DNA of 64,000 nt from Rugalucina vietnamica (lineage: Eukaryota; Mollusca; Bivalvia; Lucinida; Lucinidae), in the NCBI GenBank assembly GCA_964017185.1, contig OZ024882.1, positions 40,087,988 through 40,151,987 of the forward strand, given 5' to 3'. A model generated the notes under the pieces. The model made no database searches. It was not told the DNA's origin and was given only the letters and a program-made list of their open reading frames with translations. Each line of letters opens with the position of its first letter. Positions within the stretch are counted from its first letter, which is position 1. The position numbers were made by a program, and so were the translations under genes. Below, one piece after another: positions 1-9,567 of the stretch.

Positions 1-150
1 GATCTCTGAAACCACTTGACCAATCAGGGCCATATCTTATATGAAAGCTAAAAGTTGGCAATGATCAGGAACCAATATGTGTCTAAAATCCAGGTCACAT
101 GACCAAGATGGCCACCATGCCCGTATAATGTAAGAAAACAACAACAACAA

Positions 151-188
<38 letters not shown>

Positions 189-400
189 ACTTTTGTCCAG
201 TGACCGTGCTGTCTAACTCTCATGTGAGCGGTCTTTGTCCTTGGGCTACTTGTGAAAGATCCTCTCCCCTGAAACTGCTTCGTCAATCAAAGCCAAACTT
301 CATGTCGAGCATCCTTAGACAAGGAGAACCAGAAATGGTATACATGGACCAGGTCACATAACCAGATGACCGTCATGTCCAGATAAACCTTAAAAATTTT
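1..400 (+). repeat. degraded tandem-repeat element copy (Helitron-like family)
   Basis: Two degenerate monomers of the family seen at 22.1-24.0 kb and 60.5-61.9 kb. Shared phrases include CTGAAACCACTTGACCAATC, CAGGTCACATGACCAAGATG and GGCCACCATGCCC, then a second start near 260. Orientation matches the 60.5-kb copy. A poly-A run of about 35 bases (about 151-186) interrupts the first monomer. The left end lies outside the window. Confidence 0.7.
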
Positions 401-1640
401 CTTCAGAACCATATTATAAATTATTGACTGCAGTCATGCCACTTGTGAGAAATTATATATGCATATATATAGAAATAAAGAAAAAAGTAGGATGTTTGTT
501 TGTTTCTTTGAATTGATACTTTACGTGCCAGTCAACAGCTAAGGTCATGTTGGGACGTTGCTCCCATTTTATGGGACTTTTACTCAAGTGAGGATATCAT
601 GACATCCAACTAAGTGTTTGAAAAATAACCATCCAACCGTAAACCACAAAATGCTTATACATATAGATGGTTTGACTTGAACCACGTTTCCTGGGGCGCA
701 GGCCAGAGCGGTTAACAAGCAATCAGATGGTCAGTCAGTAGTATATATCTTAACCTGGAGGCACAAACAGCCCATCTATTTCTTTAGGCCCTAATAGGCG
801 GGGGCCCATTGACTTACCTTTTTCCTCTGAAGATATATAGAGACAAAAAAAAAAAAAAAAGAAAGACAGAAAGACAAGAAAAGAAAAAAAAAAGTTGGAT
901 GATTTAGAGATCGATACAACTTACTGAATTGTTTTATCTCCTTTCTGACTTTGGACGCAAACAAGCGGCAAAAATAAAAGAAAAATAATACACAAATGAT
1001 GTTTTTCCATAATTTGACACTCAATTAAAGCTACAGATTTGTTTTAAAATGAACGTCATTAATTTATATAATACTCGCAAACGCCATTCTGGCGATGCAC
1101 GGTGTTCAAAATTTGGAAGACACACAAAATATGTTAATAAGTGTGTTTTTGAATATTTTTTGTGGGAAAACATCAAAGATGTCTTAATCTGAATTCGTTT
1201 TGCAATTACTAACATAAACATATTTAGAAATAAACACTTTTGAGCAATAAATACATATTTAAAATTGCAAAATCAGGACTCGCCCTACCAAACGTCTATA
1301 AAAGACTTTGCATGCGTGCATCCACTGCATGCAAAGAACCATCCTTGATAAGATAATTGATATAGATGCTAGTCATTATATCTGCTGAAATTTTGTCGAT
1401 TTACTTAATTCTAGTAGAAGTTTTTTGATAGTTTATCAGTCTTATTTTTCACAAGTACTTATTGGGCTACCGTAGAAAAACGCCTGCTGTGTTGTCGTGA
1501 TTTCTATACAGTGGTATCAGATAACCCATATAATTACCTTTTGAATCATATACAATTCAGCTGTATTACTTTCGGGTGCAAGGGTTAGCCTAAATCACTC
1601 CTTGGTTCATAATATTTTCTATTCAGTTTTACGTCCCTTT
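400..1640. other. no gene recognised
   Basis: AT-rich sequence without a splice-consistent coding exon on either strand. It holds a purine-rich run near 845-893 and a stretch at about 490-600 (CCAGTCAACAGCTAAGGTCA) that resembles one near 58,185, probably an old dispersed repeat. The signal-peptide exon of the Ly6-like gene was looked for here and not found. Confidence 0.5.
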
Positions 1641-1644
1641 CAAG

Positions 1645-1850
1645 ATTATTTCAGATCATATGAGACGGGCCAATCGGTAAGTAGGGCAAAAACGGGAGAA
1701 CCCTGAGAAAAACCACATGGCATACCCACAAGCAGAACTTGGCTTGTTTCACATGTGGCCAGTGCGGGGCTCGAACCCACACCAGACACAGCGGTGAGAT
1801 GATTGAGTGATTAAAAACAGCGCTCTTAACCGCTCGACCACGGGGGCTGC
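1645..1850 (-). repeat. tRNA-derived SINE (type-II tRNA-like head)
   Basis: Read on the minus strand, the head has an A-box-like GTGGTCGAGCGGTTAAGAGC, a long variable-arm-like segment and a B-box GGGTTCGAGCCCC, resembling a Leu/Ser-type tRNA. A tRNA-unrelated body follows, with TTCTGCTTGTGGG and TTCTCAGGGTTCTCCCG. An (AAT)n run (1852-1874) abuts the head. A related degenerate copy lies at about 9,600-9,760. No intact cloverleaf end or CCA is present, so a functional tRNA gene is unlikely. Confidence 0.75.
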
Positions 1851-2036
1851 CAATAATAATAATAATAATAATAAATATTTTTGCACTTGATGACAATAAG
1901 GATCGCATTGTACATCTGCCCAGTTTGTAAAGTTTCTTAATGCGTTTAAAATACTACTGACAATGCCTTCGTACTGACAGGTAGTGGTCAAAATATTTTG
2001 TCGTGTCAGTATTCATTTTCAACTATATTTTTTCAG

Positions 2037-2179
2037 TGATGGCATTAATTGCTGGGTTTGTGCTTCAAACGTTACGCCTAATTGTGGAGCAGACTTCACC
2101 TCGACTGGAATGACGTCAACATTGTGTACAGGAGATGTGTCTTGCCTGATAGTCACGATAAACGATGGTGGGTACCAAC
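2037..2179 (+). CDS. Ly6/uPAR-like protein, internal exon (N-terminal part of the LU domain)
   Basis: A polypyrimidine tract and TTTTTTCAG precede the exon. It reads DGINCWVCASNVTPNCGADF and continues through LCTGDVSCLIVTINDGG, giving the first cysteine pairs of a Ly6/uPAR (three-finger) domain. Two donors keep the same phase: CAAC/GTACGT at 2179 (chosen for its better consensus) and GATG/GTGGGT at 2167. The preceding exon, expected to carry the signal peptide, was not found and may lie left of the window. Product: a small secreted or GPI-anchored surface protein of unknown partner. Confidence 0.75.
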
Positions 2180-2307
2180 GTACGTTTGATTTAATCAAAA
2201 GCAATGTTTAACTCACCTCAGTCCGACTCAATATGTGAAACGTTGCAGGGCCAACGTTTGGTATGTTTATTTGAAATACAGGATGTTACTGTGACAATAT
2301 TATTTGA

Positions 2308-2500
2308 GCCGCCTCATTGGAAAATAAACAATTTGGTTTCCGAACAGGTTCGACACAAACCGAGCTTTACAAGCACAGAAGATGGTTAGAGGCTGGAAAG
2401 TTTGGACTTAAAAAGTAGAGGAATTGCACTTTCGTCACTGCGAAAATGATCTGCGCCTTTGGTTTCGCATATGCGCAATGTTGTTTTTCTCAAGACACGG
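2308..2500 (+). mobile_element. MITE, family A (TGAGCCG ends), degenerate copy in Ly6-like intron
   Basis: Begins TTGAGCCGCCTCATTGG and contains the family phrases GGTTCGACACAAACCGAGC, GAGGAATTGCAC and TGATCTGCGCCTTTGGTTTC. Its right end (TGTTGTTTTTCTCAAGACACGG) is a decayed inverted terminal repeat. Confidence 0.65.
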
Positions 2501-3240
2501 ATCATTTCTTTATTAAAACGGTTTAGATTCATATACCATTTTAGCTAAATGGTTGTACAGTGACCGTCAGTGATTGTTTCTCTGTCAGCCTGAAAAAAAG
2601 TTCACTAAAGCCTGAGCTACATCAGAGAGACAAGATGTATACATCTTGATCTATACAACTCTTGGTTCACAGACCTTGTGGAACTACATGATACACATTT
2701 TTTTATCACAAATCCATAACAAATACTTTAATTCAAGTAAAGTTAGACGAATAACAATAAAAAGCTCACTTTCATGTGAATATACTTCAAAATGTTCTTG
2801 AAGTTTAGCCAGTGCTTTGTTTCTCGCATCCTTCTTGGAATAATCTTGGAATTGGCTCTTTCGAATACAGTTGAACTAATGTTTCCGCCTTCTCTAAACC
2901 CGAGTCTTATAAATCTGAGCTGTAAGTTTTGTGATGCAGTTTTTTTCAGTCATGATATTACATAATTTGTAGCGAACATTGACACACGGCCCTTTCACCC
3001 TATTCCCTGGAATTTCATAGATCCATCGCTGGCGAGTCATTCAGATAATGAAAAAGATGTACAAGTCAAGGTGTATGGAATAGGACATGTTAACAATATT
3101 ATTAATTGGACTTTTGAACTGCGATATAACAAAGTCGAGATGTTTAGAAGTTCGTACAAACTGACTGATTGGTCAGTATCCTCCATGATGAGCCAGTTGT
3201 AACATTGAATGCTTACTCATCGTCACGATCTCGTGGACTT
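2500..3240. other. Ly6-like intron, nothing recognised
   Basis: Between the MITE and the SINE I see no coding exon with paired splice sites and no repeat shared with the rest of the window. Confidence 0.5.
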
Positions 3241-3408
3241 ATTTGTAACACATTTGGCACAGTATAGTCTCCATCCGCGTCAAAGTATGCCTTTGTCAGC
3301 CGTTTGTCATGGAACCTTCTCACTTGAAGGACTGGAGAAGCCCGGTATCGAACCCTGGTTTACCAAGCAATTGCTTAACCACTTGACTTCGGAGGCTTTT
3401 TCATATAA
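3240..3408 (-). repeat. tRNA-derived SINE in Ly6-like intron
   Basis: Minus-strand reading gives AGTCAAGTGGTTAAGCAA (A-box-like) and AGGGTTCGATACCGGGCTTC (B-box-like), then a tRNA-unrelated body. It lies in the intron just upstream of the last Ly6-like exon and causes a misleadingly long open frame there. Confidence 0.6.
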
Positions 3409-3503
3409 ATGCAGGAAGGAGCATGGGTACAATATAAGTTGCCCATTTCCTAAAATGTCACCCGGATCTATGTTTTTTAAGTACTTATTTCTTTTTATTT
3501 TAG

Positions 3504-3691
3504 TGATCACCAGATCCTGCGGAGTTACCAAAATGGCAGAAGGATGCAGCTCCATTTCAGCGCTGGGAGTGACTACTGAAACCTGCTATTGCAATACAGA
3601 CGAGTGCACCACCGCATCACCAGGCAACATACCCTGCACATTATCACTACTGACCGTCGGCTTTGGAGTTGTTATGAAGCTCGTTTTCTAG
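3504..3691 (+). CDS. Ly6/uPAR-like protein, terminal exon with GPI-type tail
   Basis: The exon follows TTTTTATTTTAG and is in phase 1, matching the previous exon. It codes for ITRSCGVTKMAEGC, then the Ly6 hallmark ETCYCNTDECTTA, then a hydrophobic C-terminus (TLSLLTVGFGVVMKLVF) ending at a stop, as in precursors that receive a GPI anchor. The joined two-exon protein has ten cysteines. The open frame extends left to 3209 only because it runs through a SINE; the splice acceptor sets the true start. A 324-bp MITE begins 20 bp after the stop and probably supplies 3'UTR sequence. Function is inferred from the fold family only. Confidence 0.8.
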
Positions 3692-3710
3692 ATTTTCTAA
3701 CACTGTGTAA

Positions 3711-4034
3711 TTCGGCAAATAGGTTACTGTATAGGCGGCAACTCTAATATTCATATCTGGGCGTGGCCGGCTAGTCCATCTGTTCAAGTGGTGAAATTAT
3801 AGAAAAGGCGAACTCAGTCTGCGTAGACCACTGTCACATATATTCCGTTAGATATCAGCTAACTGTATGTTGTCTAATCCACTTACTTAGGTAAATTCCT
3901 ATTTCAATCTTTTTTTCTAAATGAAAACCGGAGTTGAATCTTTTACAACTGAATACCTTTATTTTACCTTTATTAAAAGTAGTATAGGGTTAATAAAGTA
4001 TTCATGCCGCCCATACAGTAACCTATTTGCTGAA
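3711..4034. mobile_element. MITE with 30-bp TIRs and TAA target duplication (Harbinger-like), copy 1
   Basis: Left end TTCGGCAAATAGGTTACTGT and right end ACAGTAACCTATTTGCTGAA are inverted repeats that extend about 30 bp (TATAGGCGGCA / TGCCGCCCATA). The trinucleotide TAA flanks both sides. Length 324 bp, no coding capacity. Short TIRs with a 3-bp T-A-rich duplication fit PIF/Harbinger-type elements; the superfamily is inferred. Confidence 0.8.
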
Positions 4035-4321
4035 TAATATATATTATTCGGCAAATAGGTTAGTGTATAGGCGGCAACTTTAATATTCATATCTGGGCGT
4101 GGTCGGCTAGTCCATCTGTTCAAGTAGGGAGATTACAGAAGAGGCGAACTCAGAGTAGACCGTTGTCACATATTTTCCGTTAGAAATCAGCTACATGTAC
4201 AGTATGTTGCCCAGTCCAATGAATAAGTTTTTTTTTTTCTAACGGAAAACCTGAGTTTAATCTTTTACCTTTACCTTTAGCTTTTACCTTTATTAAAGTA
4301 GTACAGGTCTAATAAAGTATT

Positions 4322-4431
4322 TGGGGAATTGGGGAAAAGCTATTGGGGAATAGCTGCTCACTCGGCTTACGATATGTTTTCTTGGTATAAGTACTTAAGT
4401 GTCAATCTGGTTTTTTCCCCACCCCTCGGTT

Positions 4432-4473
<42 letters not shown>

Positions 4474-4762
4474 CTTTATTTAAAGTCGCATACATATATT
4501 AACAATCAACATAAGCTCTGTAGAGCTTTTTAATGCGGCTAAATAAGAACATATAGTACATATACACATGCTGAGCTGTAGAAATGTGACTTGCTCAAGG
4601 CCACATCAGACGACGCCCCTGACGAGGATCGAATCGGGGACCCCTCAGCCCAAAGTCCAATGCGCTACCAACTCCGCCAGTCCGCTCCACATGCTTATGG
4701 AGAAGGAATTACTTTCTGATTGCGCCATTTCCTGATCATTGCCTACATGTACCTTTTCCCAT
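4322..4762 (+). repeat. repeat A (retroelement 3' region), inserted in the MITE and itself interrupted
   Basis: Contains the repeat A phrases ATTGGGGAATAGCTGCTCAC, GATATGTTTTCTTGGTATAA, CCTCGGTTTAT and then TTTCTGATTGCGCCATTTCC, split by a SINE at about 4,433-4,690. The flanking MITE sequence is continuous when this segment is removed. Confidence 0.75.
4433..4690 (-). repeat. tRNA-derived SINE with (ATT)n tail
   Basis: On the minus strand the head carries GGCGGAGTTGGTAGCGCATT (A-box-like) and CCCGATTCGATCCTCGT (B-box-like). A body with CCTTGAGCAAGTCACATTT follows, ending in AATAAAG and an (ATT)n tail at 4,433-4,472. It splits repeat A at CGGTTTAT. Confidence 0.8.
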
Positions 4763-5030
4763 ACAGTCACCTATTTGTCGAACAATATAAACTTTCGTTA
4801 CATCAATGAGTGTTATGGTCAGAAATAAATGAATACCTATAGAAAGAACGGAAGATTCCAAATAAATATTTAAACAAAAATGATTTCGCGTGTTTCAAAA
4901 TTCACATAAATTTTCGTAAAATACTTTCTTTTGAAGATCTTTTAAATGTGTAAGTGAAAAGTCTTAAATATCCCTGTATTTCTGTTCATTTCTTATGTAA
5001 TTCTTAAATAAAAACACTCTTGCCTACCCA

Positions 5031-5219
5031 ATGCAATACTGTACATTACTGCTTGTGATTTTGGTGATCGCTATATCCGTGTACAAAACACACACCTTGC
5101 AATTTATTATTCGCAGAAATACACCTGATTTGAAGTATCTTAGTAATATAATACGTACTATTTTTGTTCAATTTAATCTTTTTGTTCAATTTAATCTATA
5201 TTTAGGGAGCTCGGCGTAG
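5031..5219 (+). other. short reading frame with a signal-peptide-like start
   Basis: The 5' part codes for MQYCTLLLVILVIAIS, a plausible signal peptide, followed by GTGTAC, which could be a donor. It might be the first exon of a small secreted protein, but no Cys-rich second exon in phase was found downstream. The 3' half of the frame runs into a SINE and is not meaningful. Confidence 0.2.
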
Positions 5220-5395
5220 TGGTAGAGCGTCGGACTCCGAATCTAGAGGTCCTGGGTTCGATCCCCACAGGCGTCACCATGTTGTGTCCTTGAGCAAGAC
5301 ACATTAACTCCCTACAGTACTGGTTAAACCCAGGAAGAGTTGGGTCCGTCCCGACATGACTGAAAAAATGTTGACTGGGACGTTAAGCCTCAATA
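5204..5395 (+). mobile_element. tRNA-derived SINE with target-site duplication
   Basis: Head: GCTCGGCGTAGTGGTAGAGC (A-box) and GTCCTGGGTTCGATCCCC (B-box). The body contains TGTCCTTGAGCAAGACACAT, a central motif shared by several animal SINE groups. It is flanked by 17-bp repeats (5187-5203 and 5396-5412, CAATTTAATCTAT then ATTT or CTTT) with one mismatch, as expected for target-primed integration. Confidence 0.85.
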
Positions 5396-5692
5396 CAATT
5401 TAATCTATCTTTGTCTCGTCAGGAGAAACTGTACGTCGTAGGGCCTTTACGAGCAAATATTATGTATGTCAGACTGCACACGCCAGTCAGTTAGATTTGC
5501 ATATTTATTGTTCACTGGCTAAATTGTATAATAATGATTCTTGTTCGGGACTCCGAAACGGATCTGATAAGATGAGAAACGCCCCTAAAAGCCTATAATC
5601 GATGGGCAAATTTTTAACATTGTACGACAATTTAAAAAATCAAAGAGTTATCTCTACCTTTTGGCAGTTGTTAAATTTTATACAATTATCAT

Positions 5693-5927
5693 ATGAGCCG
5701 CCGCATGGGAAAACCAACAATCTGCATAAGCAAAAACAAAGGCGCTGATCAGCTTCGCGGTAACCACGAAGCTGATCAGCGCCTTTGTTTTCGCTACTCG
5801 GATAGTACAATTCTCCTCTACTAACATGTAACTCAAGCTTCTAGCCATCTTCTGTGACGGTACAGGCCGGTTTGTGTTGGACCTGGTCGGAAACCATATT
5901 GTTGGTTTTCCCACGAGACGGCTTATA
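5693..5927 (-). mobile_element. MITE, family A, copy with both TIRs and central hairpin
   Basis: Ends TGAGCCGCCGCATGGGAAAA and TTTTCCCACGAGACGGCTTA are inverted and flanked by TA. Inside, GGCGCTGATCAGCTTCGCGG pairs with its complement around GGTAACCACG to form a hairpin of more than 20 bp. A TA duplication and short TIRs suggest a Tc1/mariner-mobilised MITE (inference). Confidence 0.8.
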
Positions 5928-6081
5928 TATACAGCTGTACCTAATAAGTCAGTTGAAACTTTTGGCTAAAATACGTTTGATTCCTCGAGTCTAAGCTTTT
6001 AGTGACTTCTCTCATCTTGTCAGTAGAGATCCGTCTGAAATTGTCTACTTATGTCGTATTAATTATGTACATGTAAATATA

Positions 6082-6215
6082 TGAGCCGCCTCGTGGGAAA
6101 ACCAACAGTGTGGTTTCCGAACAGGTCCGACACAAACCGAGCTGTACAAGCACAGAAAAGAGCTAGAAGCTTGAAATTTCGGATTTAAGTAGAAGAGGAA
6201 TTGTACTATCCGAGT
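6082..6215 (+). mobile_element. MITE, family A, left half
   Basis: Contains TGAGCCGCCTCGTGGGAAAA, GGTCCGACACAAACCGAGC, AGAAGCTTGAAATTTCGG and GAGGAATTGTACTATCCGAG. The hairpin and right TIR are missing. Confidence 0.75.
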
Positions 6216-6219
6216 ACTA

Positions 6220-7260
6220 ACATCATTTTCTTGCTCTCCCAGTAAAGATTCTATACGAGTATGGTCATTGACCAGGAATGGCTCATTCGATGAATGAACC
6301 AGCTCTGAAATAGTATGAAATTAGAAATAATGAGATGTACATTTCCCCTTTTGTTTGCTGCTTCTATGCCCCTAGTCAACAGCTATGTCCATGTAGGTCA
6401 TAACATTAATGAGGGTCACAATGGGGTTTACTGATTAGCAAATTTTTGCCAAAATTTTACTGATTAGCAAAGTTTTGCCAAAATGTTACTGATTAGCGAT
6501 TTTTTTTCCAAAATTTCACTGATTATCGATTTCAGAGGACGTACCACATTGATAGCCTCATTAATTTTATGAGTCGTCTTCCCAAACTTTGGATAGATGA
6601 CAGCCGAAAGGCTCTGCAATTCCCTAATGTATGAATGGTTAGATAACTACTTTTAATGGACAGACTCAGATATGTTAGCGGTTAACCGACACTCAGGTGG
6701 TATGTATCTTGCATGGTGACTCAGTCAACTCATCTATTTCCTCACAGCTCCGATGAGCGTAGAGAAAATTGTTTTTGACCAGAACTATTATTTGACTAAC
6801 AAAAAAAAAAAAGAAAAAGAAAGAAAAAAGAAAAAAAAAAGAAAAAGAAAAAAAAAATCTGCACATTTTGCGATATTGTGCAAAGAAAATATTTTATCTT
6901 TATTTAAACAGTTGAAAAAAATCTGTGAGAAACCATTATCGAACATTCTCATATACCAATTTAGATCTGGCATCAAATAACCATTGAAGGGTTTTTGATG
7001 CGCTCACTTTCTATTACTTTACTGTTGCAATCAAAGAAGACTTAAATAAATATTATGTATACATAACACATACCTACGTTCGTTTGAGGTATCTGTTGCG
7101 TTGACTGACTGACTGATTCAAGTGATGTTCTATGTAAAGATCTGCTGTACTTACCTCTTTGAATTTCTGAAACAAGATAGGCGTAGTTTGGTAATGGGGA
7201 ATCAACTAGATCTAGAAAAATTCAAAACGCAGTCAGAAAGCAAAGTCGCACCCTAAAACT
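6220..7260. other. no gene recognised; triplicated motif and A/G-rich tract
   Basis: At about 6,428-6,532 a phrase of the type ACTGATTAGCAAATTTTTGCC recurs three to four times with about 30-bp spacing. An A/G-rich run lies at 6,800-6,858. No exon with paired splice sites was found. Confidence 0.45.
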
Positions 7261-7266
7261 CGGGTG

Positions 7267-7425
7267 ATGATGGCTCTACAAATGCCAGGTTATATCCATT
7301 TAATTCTACTTGCCTCGGCACTCGTATCAAACAAAGTTATAACAATAAACAATCAGTGTCATGATCCTAAAATTGATGGAATGGTGACCAGAGTTTTGGA
7401 TGACTTAACTGTAGACATCTGCTAA
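7267..7425 (+). other. 52-codon reading frame with signal-peptide-like N-terminus
   Basis: Starts with two adjacent ATGs and codes for MMALQMPGYIHLILLASALV, then a short tail with two cysteines (INNQCHDPKIDGM; VDIC) before TAA. The N-terminus looks like a signal peptide with cleavage near residue 21. It could be a small secreted peptide or a first exon (GTAGAC follows DDLT). No homolog is recognised and no downstream exon was found. Confidence 0.25.
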
Positions 7426-7494
7426 TTTGTAAATAATTGAATTTTTTTAGGTGTTGTTACATGGAACGATTTGCTTTTGGTTGAATCGTCGTAA

Positions 7495-7640
7495 ATATTA
7501 TGAAAACTTGTCCATGCAATATACAAAGATTTTTTCAGCTGTAAAAATTTCAATAGAAAAATTTTAGTATTTTTCTTATTTTAACTCAAAACATAGATTG
7601 TGGGTACCCCAATTTTGCTTTATAAAAAGCAAAACAATTT
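7495..7640 (+). mobile_element. MITE, family B (GAAAACTTGTCCATG end), partial
   Basis: Has ATGAAAACTTGTCCATGCAA, TTTTTTCAGCTGTAAAAA and CAAAACATAGATTGTGGGTA as in the copies near 51.1 and 52.8 kb. The right part is degraded or missing. Confidence 0.6.
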
Positions 7641-7649
7641 TGTGATGAG

Positions 7650-8008
7650 CCACTGTAGAAGATGAGGGTGAGGTTAAGCGCCTGTAAAACCGGTTTAAGC
7701 CCCCAGTAATTTCATATTACTGATCGTTCCAAGACGATACTTCTGTTGTGGTTCTTACTGTTTTGCGTTTTGGAGTTGAATTTTTGTGCTGTTTGAGCAT
7801 TATGTACGTTTTCTTGTTTTTAGTTCAGTTCGGGTACCTGAGTGGCCGCCTATTGGGGAATAGCTGCTCACTCGGTTTATGATATGTTTTCTTGGTATAC
7901 GTACCTAAGTGTCATTTTATTTTTTCCCACCGCTCGGTTTATGGAGTGGGAATATCTTTCTGATTGCGCCATTTCCTGATCATTGCCTACTTGTACCTTT
8001 TCAAGGGG
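7650..8008 (+). repeat. repeat A copy (plus)
   Basis: Runs from GATGAGGGTGAGGTTAAGCG through ACTGATCGTTCCAAGACGAT and ACCTGAGTGGCCGCCTATTG to CATTGCCTACTTGTACCTTT. A minus-oriented copy follows at 8,315-8,700, so the two form an inverted pair about 1 kb across. Confidence 0.8.
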
Positions 8009-8314
8009 TATACATTACACAGACATGTTTTCCTGATCGTGTAATGATGTGTCAAATGACAGATTTCTACAGGCTTACTTTCATGTGGTCAGTAATTATG
8101 ATTAGCGAGAAAAGCAACAGAAAGAAAACCTTTCGCATTTCCAGAACCCTCTGTTTTCAGATGCAATGCACTTCAAATATTTCTCTAACTATAATTTATA
8201 CGGTAGTTAAAAGCAGCAAAAGTATAAATAAATTTACCTTCTGCTAGCTCACTCTGGTTGCTTTCCACTAAAGCCTCAATAAAGGAACCAAACCACTGCC
8301 TACTACGGTTTGGG

Positions 8315-8700
8315 AGAAGAAGAAGAAGGAACAAGTAGGCAAAGATCAGGAAAAGGCGCAAACAGAAAGAGATTCCCATTCCAAAACAAAAACCGAGGTG
8401 GGAAAAAACCAAACTAACAATCAGGCACTTATACCATGAAACATATCGTAAGCCGAATGAGCAGCTATTTTCCCAATAGGTGGCCACTCAGTTACCTTAA
8501 CTTAATTAAAAATATGAAAACACACATAAGGCGCCAACAGCAATAAAAAATTTTAAACACCAAGACATAAAACAAAAAGAACCACCACAGAAGTATCGCC
8601 TTGGAACGATCAGTAACACAAAGTTACTGGCGGGCTTAAACCGGTTTTACAGGATCCTAACCTCACCCTCAGCCTCTGCAGTGGTTCATAACATTTAGTA
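8315..8700 (-). repeat. repeat A copy (minus), the 3' tail of a retroelement
   Basis: Read on the minus strand it continues directly from the element fragment at 8,701-9,420. Family phrases present: GTTACTGATCGTTCCAAGGC, AACTGAGTGGCCACCTATTG and TTTCCTGATCTTTGCC. This copy links repeat A to a coding element. Confidence 0.75.
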
Positions 8701-9420
8701 AGTTCTTCGGTCTTCATGGTGAATCTCTAACTAGTCAATGAATCATCAAGAACAAACAAATAAATCATGATAAACATCCTGATGAATCAAAAACAAGGAC
8801 TCACAGATTGAGTAAGCTACCCGACGATGGAGATCCCTGGGCGCCGAATAACCTACTAACTCCGGAGCAAAAGAAAAACACCAGTTGGACCCCGGTGGGC
8901 CAAGCAACAGACAAGAAGCTCCGGCCCCAACCAACTAAAATGAATAGCTTTAAGTCGGGGCCATCAAAGAGTCTGACGCCCGACTCACCGGCGTGCAATT
9001 AAAGAAGGCAGCATAATTATCAACCATGATTGGGTTAAAAACTAAGCATGCAGACTGTCGCATAACATTCAAGTTATAACCTATACGTCTGTAACGTGTT
9101 ATGATTTTTCTGAACTGAAAAGAAAAATCATTAATTCCTATAAGTTTCTTAAATTTGTAAACGAAGTCACCATAAAATTCAGGTTCCGAAAGGCCCTCAC
9201 TTAAAAGCGTCTTTAACCCAACATTATATTTGGAAATCAATTCATAGTGTCTACGATAAAATTTAGAAAAGGTTTATCGAAGTTTATGATACCGATAGCC
9301 CTGTTGGAGAAGTTTTGCCGTTAAACATTTATTTCGAGCGTTGAAGTCTGTAACATAGTTCCAGTGCTGCTTCACACCTAGCTTCGCTTGCTTTAACTTC
9401 CTCTACGTCCAGTCTGTTGA
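8701..9420 (-). mobile_element. retroelement fragment: 3' end of a decayed protein frame plus downstream sequence
   Basis: Minus-strand translation gives VKQHWNYVTDFNARNK, LLQQGYRYHKLR (then an in-frame stop), FYRRHYELISKYNVGLKTLL, EPEFYGDFVYKFKK, MRQSACLVFNPIMVDNYAAF and ASDSLMAPT ending near 8,953. I recognise the QGYRYHKLR...FYGD.VYK pattern as recurring in reverse-transcriptase-type elements of marine invertebrates, but cannot assign the superfamily. Sequence at 8,760-8,880 recurs at about 19,800-19,920. The 5' junction lies inside the second CARD exon of the neighbouring gene. Confidence 0.65.
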
Positions 9421-9567
9421 TCACTCCTTTATTTAAGAGGTATGGGGTAACATCACATACTGAGAGCCTTTGATAAATGTGTTTAGCCGCCTTCGAAATA
9501 GCTTGACGGTGCTTTTTGTTCTTCGGGACAAGGCGTCCTAGAAGGATTTCCGTTACCTTGGGATAGC
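9329..9567 (-). CDS. CARD-gene exon 6 (end of CARD 1 and truncated CARD 2)
   Basis: Acceptor ATTTATAG, phase 1. Codes for YPKVTEILLGRLVPKNKKHR, QAISKAAKHIYQRLSVCDVT, PYLLNKGVINRLDVEE and a last part (ALELCYRLQRSK, stop). The last 15-20 codons overlap, in another frame, a retroelement coding segment (VKQHWNYVTDF), so the stop is probably provided by an insertion. Confidence 0.75.

Larger units (their letters stand above)
4047..4782. mobile_element. MITE copy 2 of the same Harbinger-like family, interrupted
   Basis: Starts TTCGGCAAATAGGTTAGTGT and follows copy 1 closely up to AATAAAGTATT (about 4,321). It is then interrupted by another repeat and resumes at CCCATACAGTCACCTATTTG, ending at 4,782. 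The two MITE copies are separated by only 12 bp. Confidence 0.8.

Noticed and set aside
3209..3503. Left extension of the Ly6-like terminal reading frame
   Set aside because: It runs through a reverse-oriented SINE; the splice acceptor at 3,503 and the phase match give the real exon start.
5204..5280. Functional tRNA gene
   Set aside because: A- and B-boxes are present, but the sequence continues into a SINE body and is flanked by a 17-bp target duplication.
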